The position numbers and the translations under genes are program-made. The notes under the pieces were generated by a model. That model searched no databases and had not been told where the DNA came from. It worked only from the letters and a program-made list of their open reading frames with translations. A stretch of DNA of 64,000 nucleotides from Bacteroidales bacterium (lineage in GTDB: Bacteria > Bacteroidota > Bacteroidia > Bacteroidales > Lentimicrobiaceae). The first letter of the stretch is position 1; every line of letters begins with the position of its first letter. Shown here piece after piece: positions 17,621-26,313 of this stretch. The stretch lies in contig JAEUTG010000025.1 of the NCBI GenBank assembly GCA_016788045.1, positions 62,001 through 126,000 on the forward strand, in the 5' to 3' direction.

Positions 17621-18646
17621 ATGAAAAAACAACTTTACCCGGCTACCCTGCTGAACATCATGATTGGCTGGTTGCTGCTGATGGTTGCCTGTGACGATAA
17701 AAACACCGGATCAGAAGTTCCTGTACTCCCTAAATGGAAAGAGGTTGCAAGCTTCAGCAACTTTTACCCTGCATCGGTCTGGTTCACCGAAGCTGGGGAA
17801 GGATTCATCGCCGGCGCCATCACCGACAGCAGCAACCGGTTGATTCAGGGTTCTATACGCTATACTGATGACAACGGACAAAACTGGCAGGAGTTTACCT
17901 CCGATACATTGCCACCGCTTTCGGATATCTGTATGAACAATTCCGGGAACGGATTCGCCGCGGGGGGAGAATGCTTACTGAGAACCACTGACAATGGTAA
18001 AACCTGGTCATCTGTTTTCAGAAACAATGGTTGGTTTTTCCAATCCGTATCCTACGATGGTTCAGCAGGGGTGATGGCCACAGACCTGCTCGGAAGAATA
18101 GTGGTCTCGAACGACATGGGGGAACATTGGAATGTCCGTACAGGGATTACCAGCTGCCAGCTCTGTTCAATCTCCAACCCTGGACAACAGGAGTCGGCGA
18201 TTGCAGTAGGAATGATGAATTCTACGCAGCGTCAGTACGGCATCATCCTGCGCTCAACCGACCAGGGCACAACCTGGGACTCCATCCCGTTCACAGGCTC
18301 CCTGATGCCCTGTTCCGTGGTCAGAAGCCAGTATTCCAATCATTTTATTGCCGCCGGAGGAAACACCATCATGCGTTCAACCGATGGCGGAAGTTCCTGG
18401 AAACAGAGTTTTTATGGCCTTGACGTCATGCTGATTGATGTTTCCATATCAGCATCAGGCTACGGATTTGCCGTTGGACAAAACGGCGGTCTGCTGAAAA
18501 CCACCAACGACGGCAACACCTGGACGTATGAAACCCGGTTTACAGAAGAGCTGCTGCTCGCTGTGTTCATGCAAAGTGATCGCAGGGCTTATGCTATTTC
18601 CTTCGATCCGCAAACCAGAAAAGCGCGGCTGACGATGTGGAATTAA
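17621..18646 (+). CDS. Lipoprotein with Asp-box (YCF48/BNR-type) beta-propeller repeats
   Basis: 341 aa from the ATG at 17621, which gives a proper signal peptide MKKQLYPATLLNIMIGWLLL and lipobox (MVAC). A longer frame to 17540 lacks a sensible signal. At least five Asp-box motifs are present: TDDNGQNW, TTDNGKTW, STDQGTTW, STDGGSSW and TTNDGNTW, each on a turn between propeller strands. Such proteins are common cell-surface or periplasmic propellers of unknown role. A terminator follows at 18681. Confidence 0.8.
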   Translation: MKKQLYPATLLNIMIGWLLLMVACDDKNTGSEVPVLPKWKEVASFSNFYPASVWFTEAGEGFIAGAITDSSNRLIQGSIRYTDDNGQNWQEFTSDTLPPLSDICMNNSGNGFAAGGECLLRTTDNGKTWSSVFRNNGWFFQSVSYDGSAGVMATDLLGRIVVSNDMGEHWNVRTGITSCQLCSISNPGQQESAIAVGMMNSTQRQYGIILRSTDQGTTWDSIPFTGSLMPCSVVRSQYSNHFIAAGGNTIMRSTDGGSSWKQSFYGLDVMLIDVSISASGYGFAVGQNGGLLKTTNDGNTWTYETRFTEELLLAVFMQSDRRAYAISFDPQTRKARLTMWN

Positions 18647-18680
18647 GACCCTGGCGACGAGAGAGGTTATAGTCAGGCAT

Positions 18681-18716
18681 TTAGGCAACTGTCGAAAGTA
18701 TTGCCTAATTTTTTTT
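18681..18716 (+). terminator. Intrinsic terminator of the Asp-box lipoprotein gene
   Basis: A perfect 8-bp stem TTAGGCAA / TTGCCTAA with a 12-nt loop is followed by T8 (18709-18716). Confidence 0.85.
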
Positions 18717-18722
18717 CAGCGT

Positions 18723-18736
18723 CGCAAACGTTTGCG
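18723..18736. promoter_or_regulatory. LacI/PurR-type palindromic operator upstream of the PPi-PEPCK gene
   Basis: CGCAAACGTTTGCG is a perfect 14-bp palindrome with a central CpG, the form bound by LacI/GalR-family regulators (the E. coli PurR consensus contains the same core). It lies directly after the terminator of the preceding gene and 35 bp upstream of a TAnnTTTG element, at about -55 relative to the inferred start of transcription. Confidence 0.6.
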
Positions 18737-18771
18737 GTAAAACTTTGTCAATCAACTATTTAAATTCTATA

Positions 18772-18779
18772 TATTTTTG
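18772..18779 (+). promoter_or_regulatory. -7 element of the PPi-PEPCK promoter
   Basis: TATTTTTG fits TAnnTTTG. Transcription would begin around 18784-18787, so the in-frame ATG at 18788 would have no leader; this favours the ATG at 18815 as the translation start. Confidence 0.5.
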
Positions 18780-18814
18780 CATGAGCAATGTTTTACTCAT
18801 GCAAAACTATCTTT

Positions 18815-21800
18815 ATGAACCTTCAAAAACCGACTTCCGAAACTATTTCAACCCAAAATACAGATACCAGCCGCGACCTGATCCGCTACATAAACCTGAG
18901 ACTGGCAGCCCTTGGGCTTCCGGTTTACGAAACCAGGGCCATCGGTGATGACAACATCTCAGCTTCAGACCATGGATTTCTTGAACTGACCGAGAATCTG
19001 GTGTCAGAATACCGGGCAAAAGCACGCTTTCTGAAAGGCATCTACGCTCCGGCCGATCAGCGGATACAGGACTTTATCGATGCTTATCTGTCCGGTTCAG
19101 GTAGTGAAGCCGGCCCGAAACTGCCCGATTCAACCCTGATCTGCGACAAACCCGGCCTGGCACGCATGCTCAGCCTTCCACCCCACCTCAACTACTACAG
19201 AAACAAACTGATCGAGTCGTACCGCATCAGACAGGGCATTCTTCACAATCCGAAGAATGACCGTCGCACTACCCAGGGCTCCTTTCACATTGTTGGCGGG
19301 GGATTGCCGGTGCCGTACGATAAAATTGAAGTTCCGGCTGAAGTGTGGCCAACCTTCCTCAATGTAGCCTTTAATCCGCCGGCCGAGCTGAATGAGCTTC
19401 CATTTACAGCCGGCCAGTCGCAGCGTGCTTCGGTCATGGTGTCGCTGCTGCTTCGTCCTGTGGTTAGCCCTGAAGTGAAAGGCGTACTCAAACGCCGGAC
19501 CATGGAGGTCAGGTTTTTTGCCCCGGGAAGTCTGGTAAGCAACCTCGATTTTGTTGAATCCATCTTCGGCAACGCCGGCAATCCCATGAACCCTGAGAGC
19601 GATGCCGCCCTCGACCCGCTGAGCTGGACCGGCCATACCGGATGCATTGTGCTGGCTCCCCAGTTGACAACGCTGACCAAAAAAGAACTGGGTCTTCCCC
19701 ACTACGATTCGGCTACCGACCGGCAACGGCGCGATGGTGTGTGCTGGAAAGAGGAACACGAACTCTACAACAACGGACAGGCCTTCAAGCTGACCTGCCG
19801 CGATGAACGGGGTGTGGTTATCACGCTGATCGCTGACAATTACTTTGGCTATTCGAAAAAAGAAATCAAAACCATGATTTCTTACTCAGCCAACCTGTTA
19901 GGGCTGGTTGAAGAAGAACATTCGGGCGGTGCCATTGCCTTCAGGCGCAAAAACATCGGCTCTGACTTCAATGGCGCGCTCTTTATGCAAAACCGGTTGA
20001 AGGAGCGCTATCACTTCAGCGATGTTGTTAAAAACTTCGGCGAAATCATGCATCTTCAGCCCGAAGGTTACGGGATTGACCGAAAATTCGAAAACATCAT
20101 TTACATTCCGGAAGACACGGAGATAGACCTTTACAAGGGCTCAGTCAGCTGGGTGTACAAAAATCAGCAACAGAAGATCCACCTCAGGCCAGGCTATTTC
20201 TACATTTTCCCTTCAGGGCATAAAATTCACATGGAGAAGCACCCCTCTGCGCCTTCGTGGAGGCTGGTGAGTACCCATGCACGCGGGACATTCTGCCATA
20301 AACCCAGTACTGTGTCGGGGGGTGGCAAGTCGGAGATCTCGAAATCGCTGCTCAATGCCATCATTTACGGATCATTCTTCGTGGATGATTTCGACAAAGA
20401 CATACAGGCTGCTGATGCAATTATCCGGCGCGATTACAGCAACCGCTGGCTGAATCCGGAAGAACACAACAAAACCGCCCGCCCGCTGCTGTCGCCTCAG
20501 CGCACCCTGGGCTCCGCCATTAAACTCCTCACTCCCTCACCCCAATATACCCATGAATACAACGAATTTGTCAAGTCGGTTCCGGGGCACATCAAGGCGC
20601 TGGTATTCTACATCAAGCGGTTTTACCGGCCCGAGCGTACCAGCGACGACTGGAAAGACTATTTCTCAACCGATGTAATCAACGGGCGTAAAGGGCATGA
20701 ACTGCTTTTCAGTAACCGTAAACTGAGCGCCAGTTATCTGAGGGTTGGTTTTGCGGCTGACAATTCCTGGTTTCTGCACAAACTGAGGTCTGACTTTATT
20801 GCGGCAGCCAAAATCCAGATGGAAGACGACATTACCGCGACCATCACACTCCCGGCTCGACACCTGAAATACCTGAACCCAGGTTATACAAACCAGAGTG
20901 TAAAACTGACCGAAAACTGCGAAGAGAAGTTCTTTCAGCGCCCCGACGAGGCCATCCACCGCGGTTACGACAAAGAGACCGAGGCCGATCTTGCCCAGCG
21001 CAACAACTTCTGCTCCAACTACGAGCCGCTGACGGCAGAGGATGGCAAGAAACTGATTGCCGATGCCATCAATTTCGACAAATACACCAGACCCATCAGG
21101 AAGCTGATCACCGAAGGCAGCAACGACAGCTCTGGCCACTATTTCATCACGCCTTCGCACCCGAGGATGGTGAACGGAGAGCGCTCGAAAAACCCGCGTT
21201 ACCTGCAGATACGCCCCGATCTGGTGAATCCGGTTGATGACTACCTGGCTGAAACAGGACTTCGCTTTGCCAACCGTATTCCATTGTCAGAACCCGTGCA
21301 TCATCCCATTCACGCCGTGCTGCCCGGCCGCAGGAATAACCCTCCTGAGCCCGAATCAGGCATCCGGGGGTTGAGCGTTTACGGACCAATTCATTATCAG
21401 GAACTTCCCGAGCTCTTCATGGATTTCATCTGCAGTCTGACCGGTAAATCACCTTCAACCACCGGAGCCGGATCGGAAGGGGCACTCACCAAAGGGCCTT
21501 TCAACATGCTCAGCCCCGTTACCGACCTTAACAACGCCCTGCTCAGTTTCATTCTTACCGGTTATCAGGCCTTTACCTCTGCTGCCGGGCACATCGGAAT
21601 CGACAGCCGCATCGACCACGACATCTCTCTGCTGATTCCCGAACTCTGGAGCAGGATGGATGTGAAAGACCGCAACCCCCTGAAGCTCATCGCCGAAGGA
21701 TCGCTGGAGAAACTGGATGATTTTGAATACAATGGACGTACAGTTGCCGCTTCGCGCCTCGGCTACCGCATCACCGAAAATTTTGTTTTCAGCTACCTCA

Positions 21801-22306
21801 ACAGCATCTTTGACGAGCCCCTTGCTGTTTTCAACGAACAGATGCTCCGGCCCGAAAAGCAGGATATGGAAGCCTTCGTCGACGGAATCAACAACATCGT
21901 GGAGGCCCAGCAACGGGTAGCCCTCGGCTATTTTGAAGATGGAAGCGTTCAGGCTGCGGTTCCCCCGCTCAAGGCCCTGCTGCATATCATGGCTTATGGA
22001 ACCTTTGAAGGAAAAACCATCGCTGATCCTGAAATCCGCGGGCTGTTTGACCGCGATGCTGTCATCAGCAGCAACTGGTACCGTGAACGGCTGCTGCTCA
22101 AACAGAAATACGAGATCCGCTTCCTCGAAAAAAGCCTTGAGAACCTCCGGAAATTTGCCACCGAACCTATCAACAGCGAATACAGCAAAGCGCTAGGCAT
22201 TGCCCAACGGATTGAAGAAACCGAAACAGCCTTAATGTTTGCAGAATCAACGGCATATACCGACTTTCTGCATGGTACCATCGGCAAAGACCCGCTTTAT
22301 AAATAA
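18815..22306 (+). CDS. Pyrophosphate-dependent phosphoenolpyruvate carboxykinase family protein (PPi-PEPCK)
   Basis: 1,163 aa from the ATG at 18815. I recognise the conserved segments of the PPi-type PEPCK family (EC 4.1.1.38, characterised from Propionibacterium and Entamoeba, about 1,100-1,200 residues): LHNPKNDRRTTQGSFHIVGG, SWTGHTGCIVLAPQLTT, LGLPHYDSATDRQRRDGVCW, CRDERGVVITLIADNYFGY and SYSANLLGLVEEEHSGGA. The family reaction is PEP + CO2 + Pi to oxaloacetate + PPi, reversible, in the cytosol. The protein is much larger than ATP- or GTP-dependent PEPCK. Such genes are usually annotated as hypothetical. The gene is monocistronic with a LacI-type palindrome in its promoter. Activity in this organism is inferred, not shown. 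Confidence 0.82.
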   Translation: MNLQKPTSETISTQNTDTSRDLIRYINLRLAALGLPVYETRAIGDDNISASDHGFLELTENLVSEYRAKARFLKGIYAPADQRIQDFIDAYLSGSGSEAGPKLPDSTLICDKPGLARMLSLPPHLNYYRNKLIESYRIRQGILHNPKNDRRTTQGSFHIVGGGLPVPYDKIEVPAEVWPTFLNVAFNPPAELNELPFTAGQSQRASVMVSLLLRPVVSPEVKGVLKRRTMEVRFFAPGSLVSNLDFVESIFGNAGNPMNPESDAALDPLSWTGHTGCIVLAPQLTTLTKKELGLPHYDSATDRQRRDGVCWKEEHELYNNGQAFKLTCRDERGVVITLIADNYFGYSKKEIKTMISYSANLLGLVEEEHSGGAIAFRRKNIGSDFNGALFMQNRLKERYHFSDVVKNFGEIMHLQPEGYGIDRKFENIIYIPEDTEIDLYKGSVSWVYKNQQQKIHLRPGYFYIFPSGHKIHMEKHPSAPSWRLVSTHARGTFCHKPSTVSGGGKSEISKSLLNAIIYGSFFVDDFDKDIQAADAIIRRDYSNRWLNPEEHNKTARPLLSPQRTLGSAIKLLTPSPQYTHEYNEFVKSVPGHIKALVFYIKRFYRPERTSDDWKDYFSTDVINGRKGHELLFSNRKLSASYLRVGFAADNSWFLHKLRSDFIAAAKIQMEDDITATITLPARHLKYLNPGYTNQSVKLTENCEEKFFQRPDEAIHRGYDKETEADLAQRNNFCSNYEPLTAEDGKKLIADAINFDKYTRPIRKLITEGSNDSSGHYFITPSHPRMVNGERSKNPRYLQIRPDLVNPVDDYLAETGLRFANRIPLSEPVHHPIHAVLPGRRNNPPEPESGIRGLSVYGPIHYQELPELFMDFICSLTGKSPSTTGAGSEGALTKGPFNMLSPVTDLNNALLSFILTGYQAFTSAAGHIGIDSRIDHDISLLIPELWSRMDVKDRNPLKLIAEGSLEKLDDFEYNGRTVAASRLGYRITENFVFSYLNSIFDEPLAVFNEQMLRPEKQDMEAFVDGINNIVEAQQRVALGYFEDGSVQAAVPPLKALLHIMAYGTFEGKTIADPEIRGLFDRDAVISSNWYRERLLLKQKYEIRFLEKSLENLRKFATEPINSEYSKALGIAQRIEETETALMFAESTAYTDFLHGTIGKDPLYK

Positions 22307-22393
22307 GCATTGTATTTCGCTGAATATCCAGCGATTACGCCTGACGATCGGATCACTAACCGGATACGCCTGCGAACATCCGGGGATTATGGC

Positions 22394-22401
22394 TATTTTT
22401 G
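22394..22401 (+). promoter_or_regulatory. -7 element of the hemerythrin-like gene promoter
   Basis: TATTTTTG fits TAnnTTTG and lies 21 bp upstream of the ATG at 22423. It also argues against an upstream TTG start at 22399, which would lie inside the promoter. Confidence 0.45.
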
Positions 22402-22422
22402 TCATTCGCAAATCTATCGTTT

Positions 22423-23139
22423 ATGTACCGGAACATCAGGACATTTATCAGGCCTGAGATAAAATTCGCTGGTCTCATTTTTGAGAACCCTGTTTTGTTG
22501 CTGCTGCTTGAGCATTTCGGAATCATTGATGAAGTGCACGATAAAACAGTCTCCGGAATCTGCAAGGAAAACGGAATCAGCGAAACGGTGTTTCTGTCGT
22601 TTGCCAACCTGTACAATGGGTTTCACCAGACTTCAGGTAACAGTTACCAGTTCAGCGACATCCCTTCGATCATCCGTTTTCTTGGAAACAGTCATGCTTA
22701 TTTCCGTAACGAAAAGTATCCCGAAATTTACCGTTACCTGAAACAACTGGGTGAAACCAATCCGGAGGCTGAGATTAAGCTGATCAGCAGATTCTTTGAT
22801 GAATATTTTGTCGAAGTCACCGACCATCTCGATTATGAGGAGAATATTGCTTTTCCTTACATTCTCGGGTTAACGGCAGAAGACGGTGGTGCCGTGGCAA
22901 ACAGTTCCTTTTCGGCGAGAGAGTTTCTGGATCATCACACCGATATTGAGTCTAAACTCACCGACCTGAAAAACCTCCTGATCAGGCACGTACCGCTGAA
23001 ACACGATCCTGTCAACCGGAGAAAACTTCTTTTTAGCCTGATAGAGCTTGAGTTTGTGATGAACATTCATTCACTGATCGAAGAATCCATTCTTGTGCCC
23101 CTGGTTATCGACCTTGAAAAGAGCCTGAACCGTGGGTAG
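22423..23139 (+). CDS. Hemerythrin-like (ScdA/RIC-type) di-iron protein
   Basis: 238 aa. The N-terminal part (ENPVLLLLLEHFGIIDEVHDKTVSGICKENGI) resembles the short N-terminal domain found before hemerythrin domains in ScdA/RIC-type proteins. The rest is helical with His and acidic residues placed as in a hemerythrin four-helix bundle: NSHAYFRNEKYPEI, DHLDYEENIAFPYI, DHHTDIESKL and NIHSLIEESILVPLV. A non-haem di-iron site that senses or binds O2/NO, or repairs iron-sulfur clusters, is likely. Its 3' end overlaps the start of a NarL-type regulator by 8 bp, so the two proteins are made together. Confidence 0.75.
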   Translation: MYRNIRTFIRPEIKFAGLIFENPVLLLLLEHFGIIDEVHDKTVSGICKENGISETVFLSFANLYNGFHQTSGNSYQFSDIPSIIRFLGNSHAYFRNEKYPEIYRYLKQLGETNPEAEIKLISRFFDEYFVEVTDHLDYEENIAFPYILGLTAEDGGAVANSSFSAREFLDHHTDIESKLTDLKNLLIRHVPLKHDPVNRRKLLFSLIELEFVMNIHSLIEESILVPLVIDLEKSLNRG

Positions 23140-23734
23140 CCGTCAGATCAACATCGCCATTATCGAACCTTCGCACATTGTTTACGAAGGGCTGGCTAAC
23201 ATTTTGCTCAGGTCGAAGTACCATTTCCGCATATTCCGGCTCGAAAGTGCTGAAGAGTATGAATTTGCCGCACTTAAAAACGGGTTCGATGTGGTTATCC
23301 TGAATCCTCAGCTTATCCAGAACCTCACGAAGTATTTTAATCAGTTGCGCCGTCTCAATGAGAAGACCCTGTGGGTGGCACTTCTCTATTCCTTCTTTGA
23401 CAAGGAGTTGCTTACATTGTTCAACGCTTCCATCAGGATTAACGATGAACCTGACGACGTTGCAGAAACCCTGCACCGGTTATCACTGCAGAACGATTCG
23501 CTGCCTGAACCTGTTGCCGGCGAGCACATCACAGAGCGGGAAACAGATGTACTGAGGCTACTGGTAAATGGCCACTCGAACAAGGAAATCGCCGATAAGC
23601 TCAGCATCAGCATCCACACCGTAATCAGCCATCGCAAAAACATCATCCAGAAAACAGGCATAAGAAGCCAGGCCGGGTTAACCATCTATGCCCTTTCCAA
23701 TAAAATTATCAGTCTCGACCATCTGGGGGAATAA
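23132..23734 (+). CDS. LuxR/NarL-family DNA-binding regulator with degenerate receiver domain
   Basis: 200 aa, GTG start overlapping the preceding gene by 8 bp. The N-terminal half looks like a receiver domain (INIAIIEPSHIVYEGLANIL), but the acidic pocket is reduced and the expected phospho-acceptor Asp is replaced by Asn (DVVILNPQ), so phosphorylation is unlikely. The C-terminal half is a canonical LuxR helix-turn-helix (ITERETDVLRLLVNGHSNKEIADKLSIS, then IHTVISHRKNIIQKTG). Coupling to the hemerythrin-like protein suggests that the signal is O2, NO or iron passed by that partner rather than a kinase; this is inference. Confidence 0.8.
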   Translation: MGSRQINIAIIEPSHIVYEGLANILLRSKYHFRIFRLESAEEYEFAALKNGFDVVILNPQLIQNLTKYFNQLRRLNEKTLWVALLYSFFDKELLTLFNASIRINDEPDDVAETLHRLSLQNDSLPEPVAGEHITERETDVLRLLVNGHSNKEIADKLSISIHTVISHRKNIIQKTGIRSQAGLTIYALSNKIISLDHLGE

Positions 23735-23826
23735 ATACAGATTTTCTTGCAGAAAGCAGGCGGTTTAGTGAACAATATCGCGTCTTGCTTTTTTATTGAG
23801 GTGTATAAACTTCTCAACACAACCTT

Positions 23827-24030
23827 ATGAAAAAGAACATGGGTTTAACAGACCGCATCATCAGGCTTGCCCTTGCAGCGTTGGTGGCTGTTTTGTACTT
23901 TACCGGCATTCTCAACGGAACCCTGGGCACAGTGCTGCTTGTTCTGGCAGTGGTTTTCGTACTCACCAGCCTCATCAGCTTCTGCCCGCTCTATCCGTTG
24001 TTCAGGATGAACACCAACAAGAAGTCCTGA
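23827..24030 (+). CDS. DUF2892 small membrane protein
   Basis: 67 aa: MKKNMGLTDRIIRLALAALVAVLYF..., two membrane helices with ISFCPLYPLF between helix 2 and the tail, as in the DUF2892 (YgaP-like inner-membrane domain) family. The function of the family is unknown. It lies downstream of the hemerythrin/regulator pair with a 92-bp gap and may be co-regulated. A strong bidirectional terminator follows. Confidence 0.8.
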   Translation: MKKNMGLTDRIIRLALAALVAVLYFTGILNGTLGTVLLVLAVVFVLTSLISFCPLYPLFRMNTNKKS

Positions 24031-24064
24031 CCGGAAACCTGGAAGATTGTCTGCAATTGATTAA

Positions 24065-24096
24065 AAGCAAAACGGGGCAGCTGCCCCGTTTTGCTT
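24065..24096. terminator. Bidirectional terminator (perfect 32-bp palindrome)
   Basis: AAGCAAAACGGGGCAG followed directly by its reverse complement, between the converging DUF2892 gene and copy 1 of the secreted-protein gene. The AAGCAAAA/TTTTGCTT arms give a T-rich 3' side in either direction. Confidence 0.8.
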
Positions 24097-24174
24097 ACCT
24101 GTAAAATCTACCACATCTAAAAAAACAATTCAGGTTAAAACGACCCCCCGGCCATAAAAACTGATAACAACTAA

Positions 24175-24759
24175 TTAATTTTCAGGAACATATACAATAG
24201 TCATAAGTTCTCCGGATTTACCAGGTTTTACCGGAATGTTTCCGAGAAAACTTGTAGCCTCATCCTGAGGAATACTTGATGTAACGGTTACCACCAGATT
24301 ACCACACCCGCAATCTGATTGATTCTTAATATTTTTGCTTGACACCCATACATGCTGGTTGTTGTCATTCATTCCTTTGTAATCGTATACATATTTGTAA
24401 TTGAGTGCGAGGTTGTTGAAATAATCGCAGGCATATCTGGCTTTTTCAGCGGCAGCAACCGTGGTGTACTTATTGTTGATTCCGTTTTCGTCAAACTCAT
24501 AGACATGGGCTACATTCACCTGGTTCTTGTCATCTGATTTCACACAGTAATAGATGAGACGATCCGGGGTAATAATCTGCTGCCAGTATTCCACATCGCT
24601 GAAGTTGTTGAAACGGGTGTATTCCATCTTTATGAGGGTGCTGTCGAGACCCATCATCATGGCCGGACTCTTCTCGGTTTTGCTGGCTGACTTTGATGAC
24701 TGTGCGTTGCTGATTACAACTGAGAGAAGAAGAGCTACGATTAAGGTTGCGTTTTTCAT
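24175..24759 (-). CDS. Secreted protein of unknown function, copy 1
   Basis: 194 aa with a signal peptide (MKNATLIVALLLSVVISNAQ). The mature protein has a KTEKSPAMMMG segment, aromatic-rich middle and a conserved SDCGCGNLVVTV motif with two close cysteines, ending in ELMTIVYVPEN. I do not recognise the family. It differs from the copy at 26314-26898 at only four residues that I can count (Val/Glu and Val/Ile in the middle, Gln/Leu before SDCGC, Pro/Ala near the end). It has its own promoter and terminator. The near identity against decayed flanks points to recent gene conversion or strong selection. Confidence 0.75.
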   Translation of the reverse strand: MKNATLIVALLLSVVISNAQSSKSASKTEKSPAMMMGLDSTLIKMEYTRFNNFSDVEYWQQIITPDRLIYYCVKSDDKNQVNVAHVYEFDENGINNKYTTVAAAEKARYACDYFNNLALNYKYVYDYKGMNDNNQHVWVSSKNIKNQSDCGCGNLVVTVTSSIPQDEATSFLGNIPVKPGKSGELMTIVYVPEN

Positions 24760-24868
24760 GGTTATGGAGTTTTTTAAGTTTCCTTGTTTTTGTTTTGTTT
24801 TTCTGAAGAGCGTCCCCCCGGATTTTCTTCTGATCAGTTGTCAGAATATTTCCTGAAACCTGATGAGA

Positions 24869-24899
24869 CAAAATTACGTCAGCCAGCAGGGCGGCGCAA
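24869..24899 (-). promoter_or_regulatory. Promoter of secreted-protein copy 1
   Basis: On the minus strand TTG (24897-24899), 20 bp, then TAATTTTG (24869-24876): a full match to the Bacteroidota -33/-7 promoter. The leader is about 100 nt. The same promoter is kept at copy 2. Confidence 0.7.
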
Positions 24900-25363
24900 T
24901 TCGTCTAAATACTACTTTTTGGAAAAGCCGGCTGGAAAATGATCATAGGTAGAAATACCTATTGGTGTAGAAAAGCGAGGGCCAAAGTGTTGCCTGTAAG
25001 CAAAAAAATCAAAAAAGCCGGCCGATCAGAATCTGCCGTCCCGGTATTACGAATTTATATATTGATGTTTATCAGATAGTTGGATAAATATTCCATTCAG
25101 AAAGGCAGCAGATTGAACAACCTGTAAAACATTCAGCATCCGGGTAGGGTAAATACCCTGACAACTAATACGTATACGATGACTAAATTTTTTCAGGTTT
25201 GGAATATCACCCGAAGGACGCAGCCAGTTTACCGGTAGTTTCTATAGTAAGGCCGATTTAGCAGGTAAGCTCATTTATTTCATCATAATCCGATGACAAA
25301 AACCTTATAAAAGAAAAGCAACAGCCGGGCGAAGATTCTGAATACAACGTAAGCCACCGGAAA

Positions 25364-26024
25364 ACAACATCCTTAGTAATAGGAAAGCAACAATTTATTA
25401 TGTGGCTGAGTAAGACCTCACCCCCCGCCCTCTCCTGAAGGAGAGGGAGCTTCTTTCCGTTTTCTTTATAGATTTGAATTTTTCCAGGATGTCGCTCAAT
25501 TACTCAATCTTCTCAATAGCGGCCCTCTCCTTGAGGAGAGGGTTGGGTGAGGTGCAATACTCATGTATCCGGGGAACAACATCCTTAATAGTAGGAAAGC
25601 AACAATTTATTTTGTGGCTGAGTAAGACCTCACCCCCTCGCTTCCGCTTTCACTTCAGCGGGGCAGGCCCGCCCTTTTTCAACAACAAAGTTGCTAATCC
25701 CGTTTCTTTTATAGATTTGATTTTTGTTCAGGATGTCACTCAATTACTCAAACTTCCCGATAGCGGCCCTCTCCTTGAGGAGAGGGTTGGGTGAGGTGCA
25801 ATACTCATGTATCCGGGGAACAACATCCTTAATAGTAGAAAAGCAACAGTTTATTATGTGGCTGAGTAAGACCTCACCCCCCCGCTTCCGCTTTCACTTC
25901 AGCGGGGCAGGCCCGCCCTTTTTCAACAACAAAGTTGCTAATCCCGTTTCTTTTATAGATTTGATTTTTGTTCAGAATGTCACTCAATCACTCAATCTTC
26001 TCAATTGCGGCCCTCTCCTGAAGT
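25364..26024. repeat. Three direct copies of a 210-245-bp non-coding repeat with inverted ends
   Basis: Units start at ACAACATCCTTA in 25364, 25576 and 25820 (the first unit is shorter by an internal deletion; the third is cut off near 26024). Each contains an outward half ACCTCACCC...GCCCTCTCC and an inverted half CCTCTCCTTGAGGAGAGGG...GGGTGAGGT, so each unit is bounded by inverted repeats and can fold. Two ORFs of about 105 codons across the units have no protein features and are by-products of the repeat. It sits between the two gene copies (24061-25163 and 26199-27300); the remaining sequence (25164-25363, 26025-26198) shows no gene. Confidence 0.85.
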
Positions 26025-26202
26025 TAATGTCTTAAAACATTGCAAGGGATCGATTGAAAAAGTTAAAGATATACGCCTTCTTTGAAATTGGTTTGTTGAT
26101 TTAAATAGCGTGTTTCTCAATCAATATTATCGGGCTAATTACTGAGATCAACTTCGGCGAGTTCACAAGCAATTCCAAAGTTTACCTGACTATTTAATAT
26201 AA

Positions 26203-26234
26203 AAGCAAAACGGGGCAGATGCCCCGTTTTGCTT
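26203..26234. terminator. Palindromic terminator of secreted-protein copy 2
   Basis: AAGCAAAACGGGGCA, a 2-nt centre and TGCCCCGTTTTGCTT; the same element as at 24065-24096 with one base changed at the centre. Confidence 0.75.
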
Positions 26235-26313
26235 ACCTGTAAAATCTACCACATCTAAAAAAAACAATTCAGGCCAAAAAGACCCCCCGGCCATAAAACC
26301 TGATAACAACTAA

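Larger units (their letters stand above)
24061..25163. repeat. Duplicated segment, copy 1 (gene, promoter, terminator and a fragment of a neighbour)
   Basis: This 1.1-kb segment matches 26199-27300. The terminator, coding region and promoter (to about 24900) are nearly identical in both copies; beyond that the match decays. At 25095-25163 copy 1 ends with a degenerate version of the 3' end of the gene at 27205-28224, which is intact only beside copy 2. So copy 2 is the older location and copy 1 the derived duplicate. Confidence 0.85.

Noticed and set aside
19130..19759. 209-codon minus-strand ORF opposite the PPi-PEPCK gene
   Set aside because: Shadow frame; the plus-strand protein shows conserved family blocks over the same bases.
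25474..26035. Two overlapping ORFs of about 105 codons with similar proteins
   Set aside because: They are the same non-coding repeat read twice; no start signal, domain or composition of a real protein.
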